Shown: positions 58,671 through 64,000 of the stretch, one piece after another
Layout: each line of letters opens with the position of its first letter
How positions within the stretch are numbered: the stretch's first letter is position 1
Origin: Pseudorasbora parva
Lineage: Eukaryota > Chordata > Actinopteri > Cypriniformes > Gobionidae
Assembly (NCBI RefSeq): GCF_024679245.1
Contig: NC_090175.1
Coordinates: forward strand, 52,621,732-52,685,731
Reading direction: 5' to 3'
Length of the DNA: 64,000 nt
The notes under the pieces: model-generated
The model's input: the letters and a program-made list of their open reading frames with translations, nothing else
What the model was told of the DNA's origin: nothing
Database searches by the model: none
Program-made: the position numbers and the translations under genes

Positions 58671-60398
58671 AATCATGATGGGTACTGTAGTTCTAGACTA
58701 AATATTATATTAAATATTCCTCAAAATAAATACAAACTATGAAATGCAAACTCAGAATATTACACAAACCTGAAATAAATTAAATTACACAACTATGCTA
58801 TGTATTTAATCTCACTTTATTAGAATAAATAGAACGATACAATCCGCTGATGTCAACACTAATATAGTTATCTTTATAGTTTTGGTGTGAACCATAGACT
58901 GTAAAAAAAAATATGGATGTAATGTCCGTGACATCACCCATAGGATTCCGATAAGCCGTTCTGAAGTGTAAAGTAGAGGCGAGCTGGCCGTTGCCATCTT
59001 GATAGAGCGTCATTGCACGTCACTAACAGAAAATGGGAAAAAAGGCAGGATGTGGGCAGAGTTTAGGTGACGCAATGACTATAGAAGTGGATAAATGGCT
59101 ATCCACCTGTCACTTAATGTAACCACGCCCTTAATTTTGCAGCACTTTAAGGCTATATATAATGTATACAAATGAGTATGCCTCATAGCCGTATAGAACA
59201 AAACCACAATTTGTACCAGGCTGTACACATGTTTTTTTCTGCTGTAAAGTTGGGCATTTTAACATGGGGCTCAATGAGATTCTGCTCCCATCTGGAGCCC
59301 TAGTGGCCAGTTGAGGAATTTAAGTTTGCATTACTTGCGTATTGGCTTCAAGAGAGATCGCGGGAGGTTGCCGCTTGGTGTGAACGGGCCTTTACTCTAA
59401 AACAAATTACTGGTAAAAATGATTCATTGTCACTGTTTTGCTCTTGTGCATTAACATATCCTTCAATCAGAGTCTATGTTTATAAGTACAGGACTTGACC
59501 AGAACATGTTGTGTTTTAACTCCTGGAGAACTGCTGTCCTGCAGAGTTTAATAGGAGCAGGACTGGATACCTTTGGTTTAAACAAATCCCTTCTTTGAAT
59601 TTTTGAGATTGCAGCAGATAAAGGTGTTTGTAATACTGATGTCTGAAAGCAATCAAGTGAGACAATTTCTCTAATATTTCCTCTGGGTAAAACAAAGTTT
59701 AATATTGCCTCTTTCTTTGTGGTTTGTTTAAAATAAAATTAAATCGTCATTCTGTGATTCACTCTAAGATAGAGGCTTTAAATAAAGCCGCCATCTCAAG
59801 AGACCTATTAGCATCCACAGCAACTTCAAAGAGTAATTGTTAGCATTAGAGAAGTCATATTGTGGCCGCTCTATTCTCACTTTTATCTAATGGTACATGA
59901 GAGCAGGTTAGTACTTCAGCTTCAAACAGGTTTCTTCGAAGCTCATTCAGCACTTCCCATTTGCAGTCCTAATTTGCTGTGCTTTTTCAGGGAAAGTGAA
60001 GTGCAATCCTAAGATTTGCGTTAAACTGTGACTTCAGCTCAGGATGGACACAAATCATTCAATAGATTGGACTAAATTGCCATATCTCCATCTGGCCCTT
60101 TTTTGTGCACTGTGTGTTCAAACTGACAAGATGTAAATCATGTTTTAGAAAATGACTGGTAAAAATGTATCCGAGCACTAAGTTAAATGGGTACAGCACG
60201 TGTTTGTCATATACAGCGGATTTTTTCATTGACGTGTGGCTACACTAAATGATACACAGTAATGCCCATACAAAATAAATATTGCTATAGAGTCAAAGAT
60301 GCTGCTAACTCCAAGAGACGAATATAATTACTCTGTGTCATGATAAATAGACATACAAGATGTTTTAGTGCTATTTAGTTTTTTCCTCTGCAAGAGAC
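58671..60398. other. Gene-free stretch with two short repeat scraps
   Basis: GGTGTGAACGGGCCTTTA at 59,378-59,395 is one end of the 25,260-type element. 59,516-59,580 (CTGTCCTGCAGAGTTTAATA) is an arm of the GGAGGGCC MITE. The rest is unique-looking. Confidence 0.5.
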
Positions 60399-61480
60399 AT
60401 TAAAGCTGCAGTCCGTAACTTTTTGGATTGCAGCCGGAGCTACTTCTCTCTGTCTATGGCGAGTCACGCAGGGACTGTGCTCATCCGCAGCGGCTCCTAC
60501 CAGAACGGTCTGAAAGAGTCAACCCAGGCTCATTGGAAATACGTGACTCTGCCTACATTTTTGCAACACCCAAAATATGTACCTCCAGGTACGTTTACCT
60601 GCACTTTTTGGGTGAGACGTCCACCGGAGGCGCTAAGTGGTAATATTTTTTCTCCATTCCAGATGCGCAACATGACATCATGACTTCGCGTAAAACATAC
60701 ACGCGCCAACCTGATCTCACAGAATGAATATTTATAGCCTAATTTTATATTTTGGAGCAAGTAACTCCAGTTCTACCCTAAACCTACCAACTCTCAACAA
60801 TATAAAACATGTAACAGGCAAATAAATGTACAGTCAGATGTATTTATTGCAAAAACTGACCAAAAAACTGTATAAAAGTATTAACTCATGTTGCATTCCA
60901 AGTCTTCTGAAGTCATACGATATCTTCATGTGAAGAACAGAGATGATCTTAATGTTTTAGTCGTTGAAATGATGATCGCGCTCCTTTGCGAACAGAACAC
61001 ACGCACTCGTTCATTCATATTTCTGATTCAAATGATACACAGGGCAAGATTAGAATTCTGCAATTGGTCACAAGACACATGACAGCCATTGCTGTCAAAG
61101 CTGACGTGACGTTTCTTCCGGCGGCAATATTTGAAATGTACTATTAATCTTTGACAGATGGATTCGATGTTACTGATCGCTTTTGGGGATTTGCTTCACA
61201 CAAATCAATCGTTTGGCCTCGGAACACTTGGAATATTTGTACTTTCTGAATAAATTATGCATGCAGTCGTATCTGCCTGTTGTATCCTGTTTTTATAATA
61301 CACAAATGGGTAGGTTTAGGGAAGGGATTGAGTTACGGTTCAAAATGTGTCTGAATATGTGTGTGTGTGTCCACAAGGTAAATGGATTTATAATCATACT
61401 AAATAGTTTTTTTGAAAATGCAGAATGTTTCTTGTGATGGGAAGGTTTAGGGGTAGTGTAGGAGGATAGAATGTAACGGC

Positions 61481-61481
<1 letters not shown>
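60399..61481 (+). mobile_element. Dispersed repeat A, copy 3, cut at its right end
   Basis: TTAAAGCTGCAGTCCGTAAC opens it. 60,514-60,663 nearly equals 29,066-29,215. 60,745-61,335 matches 35,655-36,230, and 61,359-61,481 is the reverse of 29,320-29,570. It stops at GAATGTAACGGCGT, where a GA array begins, whereas copy 1 continues past that point. The 86-codon frame at 60,423-60,683 (SHAGTVLIRSGSYQNGLKES) lies inside the repeat. Confidence 0.7.

Positions 61482-61535
<54 letters not shown>
61482..61535. repeat. (GA)n microsatellite at the LINE 3' end
   Basis: About 27 GA units, read as (TC)n on the strand of the LINE. It lies between repeat A and the A-rich tail of the LINE. Confidence 0.95.
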
Positions 61536-61541
<6 letters not shown>

Positions 61542-64000
61542 TTTTTATTTTTTAAAAAACATCTTTATTCCACACAATCAATTATACAAAATCATTAACA
61601 TTAAATATTTAAACTATGCACCTCAATGCAAGAATAGAGAAAAAGATAAATTCCCCTCCATAACAGCACAGAAAATACTCTTATAACACCACTGCATTTC
61701 AAAAGATGTCATATCATTCATTAAATTATAATACTTAAAATCAACAACAATTCTTGACTTCACATAAGCTTTAAAAAGACATATAATATCTTGGCCAGAC
61801 CTATTTTCTATTCTATTTTTCCTACTCACATAAATTGCAAGTTTTGCTTGACCAACTACAAAGTTGATCAGCTGCCATTTTACTCTTTGCTTTTGACTAT
61901 ATCCTGTCCCACAAATGAAAGCATAATGTGTGAATTTTTCCCCAAACTTTAAAAACACTTGACCCAACACATCAAAAAGTGATTTCAGTCTTTCACATTC
62001 TAAAAAGCAATGAAAAACAGTTTCCCTTATACCACAAAACACACACTGATCACTAACTCGGATTAATAACAGAAATGAATGCATTAACTGCCACAGCACC
62101 GTGTAAAATTCTCCATTGTAAGTCTCCAGATTTCTTAATCAATGGTGGTTTATAAAACACTCTCCAAACCGGTTTTGCTTTTTCACCCATCCCCAATTTT
62201 TCCTTCCACACAGTATCAACTCTCCCATTTAAAACAACTCTATTAAAAACTTTAACACAACACTGATAAAAAACCTTCCCCTCCACTTCACCCAAATTCA
62301 AGTCTTGTAATTCGTGAAGGTCCAACAGAGGACCTGACATGCCCTTCAAGTCTGGAGTAATCCTGATATTTGGAACAGGGTCTTTTATTGCAGGAACCTC
62401 AGAACCTCCATCACAGTCCAAAAGCAGTGTGATTTCTCCATCTGTGAGCCTCTTCTTCCACATCTCTATTATTTTTCCTGCATGGCGAACCGACCTGTAC
62501 CCCAGCAGATGGGCTACTGCTGCACCGTCACTTAAGTTAGGCCCAGCCACGCTGACAATTTGCCTGAGCTTCACAGTTCCAGAGGCACATAATGTCTGAG
62601 TGAGGCCTGGCACCTCATCGGCCAAGTCCAGACGAGCACCTTTGACAAGAGGCTCCTCCAAAAGCCAAAAAAGTGATTCAGAACTGCCATTTTTCTCAAA
62701 AGTGAAGAGTCCCCACGCTTTAAAAAGTCCACAATAAAAAGGAGATACACCATTCAGATTCAACTTCCTGTTATCCACAAAGAAGAGTCCTACATCAAGT
62801 CCAAGTCCCTCCACTCTTTGTAAAATGACTTTGGTCACATTCCTCCATACCAAGTCAACAGGTCCTGTTAGAAATCTCTGGATGAATTGTAAACGAAATG
62901 CTGCCATTCTGCTTGGTAAATGCACCAAACCTTGTCCACCTTCATCCTTAGGTAGAAACAAAACACCTTGTGGAATCCAGTGCAACTGGTCCCAAAAAAA
63001 ATCCACAAAAATTCTTTGCAGCCGAGATACTAACCCTATGGGTGGATCTACACAAAACAACTTATGCCAGAGTGTAGAAGCTACCAAATTGTTCACTATC
63101 AACACTCTTCCCCTAAAGGATAATTGTGAATAAATCCACCTCCATTTAGCCAGTCTACCCACCATCTTCTCTACCATGCCATCCCAATTCTTTTGCTGCG
63201 TAACTGTATCCCCAAGAAAAACTCCCAAATACTTGAAACCTCCCCTTTTCCAGGTTAATTTATTAGGTAAAATTGGTAGACCCTGGTCCCATTTTCCTAA
63301 AATCAATGCCTCACTCTTTTCCCAATTTACTTTTGCCGCTGAGATGGCTCCAAAATCTTTTATAGTACCCTCCATGTAGTTAATATCTCGCTGTCCGTTA
63401 ACCATGATTACAATATCATCAGCATATGCTGAGACCTGATGGTGTACATTACCATTTTGCAAAGAAAAACCTTCAATCTTTGAACGCAACTTATTTAAAA
63501 GAGGCTCAATAGCCAAGGAATACAACATTCCCGATATCGCACAGCCCTGTCTTATGCCCCTAAAAACCTTAAAAGGGGCACTCAAACCACCATTGATTTT
63601 CAAAACACTTTCAACATCCTGGTACATAACTTTGATCATATTAATAAAATCCAATCCAAAATTAAAAGCCTCTAAAGTTTTCCAGAGATATCTGTGCTCT
63701 ACCCTGTCAAATGCCTTCTCCTGATCCATAGAAACAAGACCCAAATCAGCATTGGAAAGACAGCCAACATTTAAAATATCCCGAATAAGGCAAACGTTAT
63801 CTAAAATAGATCTTTCTGGAACGCAATAGGTTTGATCAACATGGATGACTTCCCCCATCACCTTTTTCAACCTATTAGCCAAAGTTTTTGAAAATAGTTT
63901 CAGGTCAGAGCATAGCAAACTCACTGGTCTCCAGTTCTTTATTTCTTGTAGATTGCCTTTTTTAGGCAGCAAGGTAATCACTGCTCTTCTGCAGCTTAGA
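61536..64000 (-). mobile_element. Tx1-clade (L1-group) LINE, 3' part; continues beyond the window
   Basis: On the minus strand the element ends with AATAAAG, then an A-rich tail and (TC)n. The 3' UTR is only about 87 bp. The body is the RT and C-terminal region of ORF2. The endonuclease, ORF1 and 5' UTR would lie beyond position 64,000 and cannot be judged. RT wording (NWRPVSLL, DQTYCVPERS, RGIRQGC) is Tx1-like rather than Rex, L2 or RTE. Confidence 0.85.
61623..64000 (-). pseudogene. LINE ORF2: reverse transcriptase and zinc-knuckle C terminus, frameshifted
   Basis: The main frame is open for at least 642 codons (62,053-63,981 counted from the first Met; it begins beyond the window). Numbering from that Met: fingers region NWRPVSLLCSD at 16-26; motif A SMDQEKAFDRVEH with catalytic D86; motif B RGIRQGCAISGMLYSL at 141-156; motif C YADD at 186-189; thumb KVNWEKSEALILGK at 217-230. 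It stops after AFISVINPS. The sequence continues one frame over (61,623-62,099) with DQCVFCGIRETVFHCFLEC, a C-x2-C-x7-H-x4-C zinc knuckle normal for this group. Intact, the protein would copy LINE RNA at nicked target DNA. All visible RT catalytic residues are present; a small indel near 62,050 separates RT from the knuckle. Confidence 0.85.

Noticed and set aside
60423..60683. 86-codon frame starting MDCSRSYFSL
   Set aside because: Lies inside repeat A; the same downstream peptide (AHWKYVTLPTFLQHPKYVPP) also appears at 29,066-29,190 with a different upstream, as expected for repeat sequence.

Overview
The window is vertebrate nuclear DNA, most likely from a cyprinid or other teleost fish. 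The basis is AT-rich sequence packed with several Tc1-like transposons, many short TIR/palindromic elements of types common in zebrafish and carp relatives, very long pure di- and tetranucleotide arrays, a fish-type Gypsy LTR element and a Tx1-clade LINE. I find no complete host gene, no RNA gene, no CRISPR array and no prokaryotic feature. The window reads as intergenic or intronic sequence. Only one stretch (31,456-31,623, minus strand) looks like a possible terminal host exon, and I do not recognise its protein.

Layout. 1-13.5 kb: dispersed repeats in unique AT-rich DNA; a 2.16 kb TA-flanked TIR element (4.2-6.4 kb) that carries a small two-exon gene fragment and a nested MITE; a decayed Tc1 (6.85-8.0 kb). 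13.5-19.1 kb: an insertion hotspot with a TIR MITE, a Tc1 element split by a recent Gypsy-type LTR retrotransposon (5-bp target duplication, identical LTR segments), a DIRS-like fragment, then about 31 units of CTAT followed by about 108 perfect units of ATCC. A 57-bp module is repeated exactly beside two different microsatellites. 20-24 kb: hairpins, a long TA array and a LINE 3' end. 24.4-27.2 kb: a three-level nest of inverted-repeat elements followed by a GATA array. 28.5-38.5 kb: copies of several dispersed families, two CA arrays that appear to have expanded from seeds inside a repeat, and the candidate exon. 39-45 kb: MITEs, a long TA array and unique DNA. 46.2-48.1 kb: two decayed Tc1 elements of different subfamilies almost touching. 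50.5-51.9 kb: a TIR element and a Harbinger-like fragment. 54-58.7 kb: further TE fragments. 60.5-64 kb: a dispersed repeat interrupted by a GA microsatellite and the 3' part of a minus-strand Tx1-clade LINE that runs off the window.

No genes here work together as a pathway. The only recognisable proteins are mobilisation enzymes, nearly all broken: Tc1 transposases with stops and frameshifts, a Gypsy polyprotein tail, and a LINE reverse transcriptase that is open over 642 codons with its catalytic motifs intact but has a frameshift before its zinc knuckle. The most interesting signals are the LINE/microsatellite junction, the LTR-in-Tc1 insertion with an anomalous duplicated 5' LTR, the captured two-exon fragment, the nested element stack, and the microsatellites associated with transposon ends. 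Family assignments come from reading motifs and from memory of fish repeats; no database search was run.
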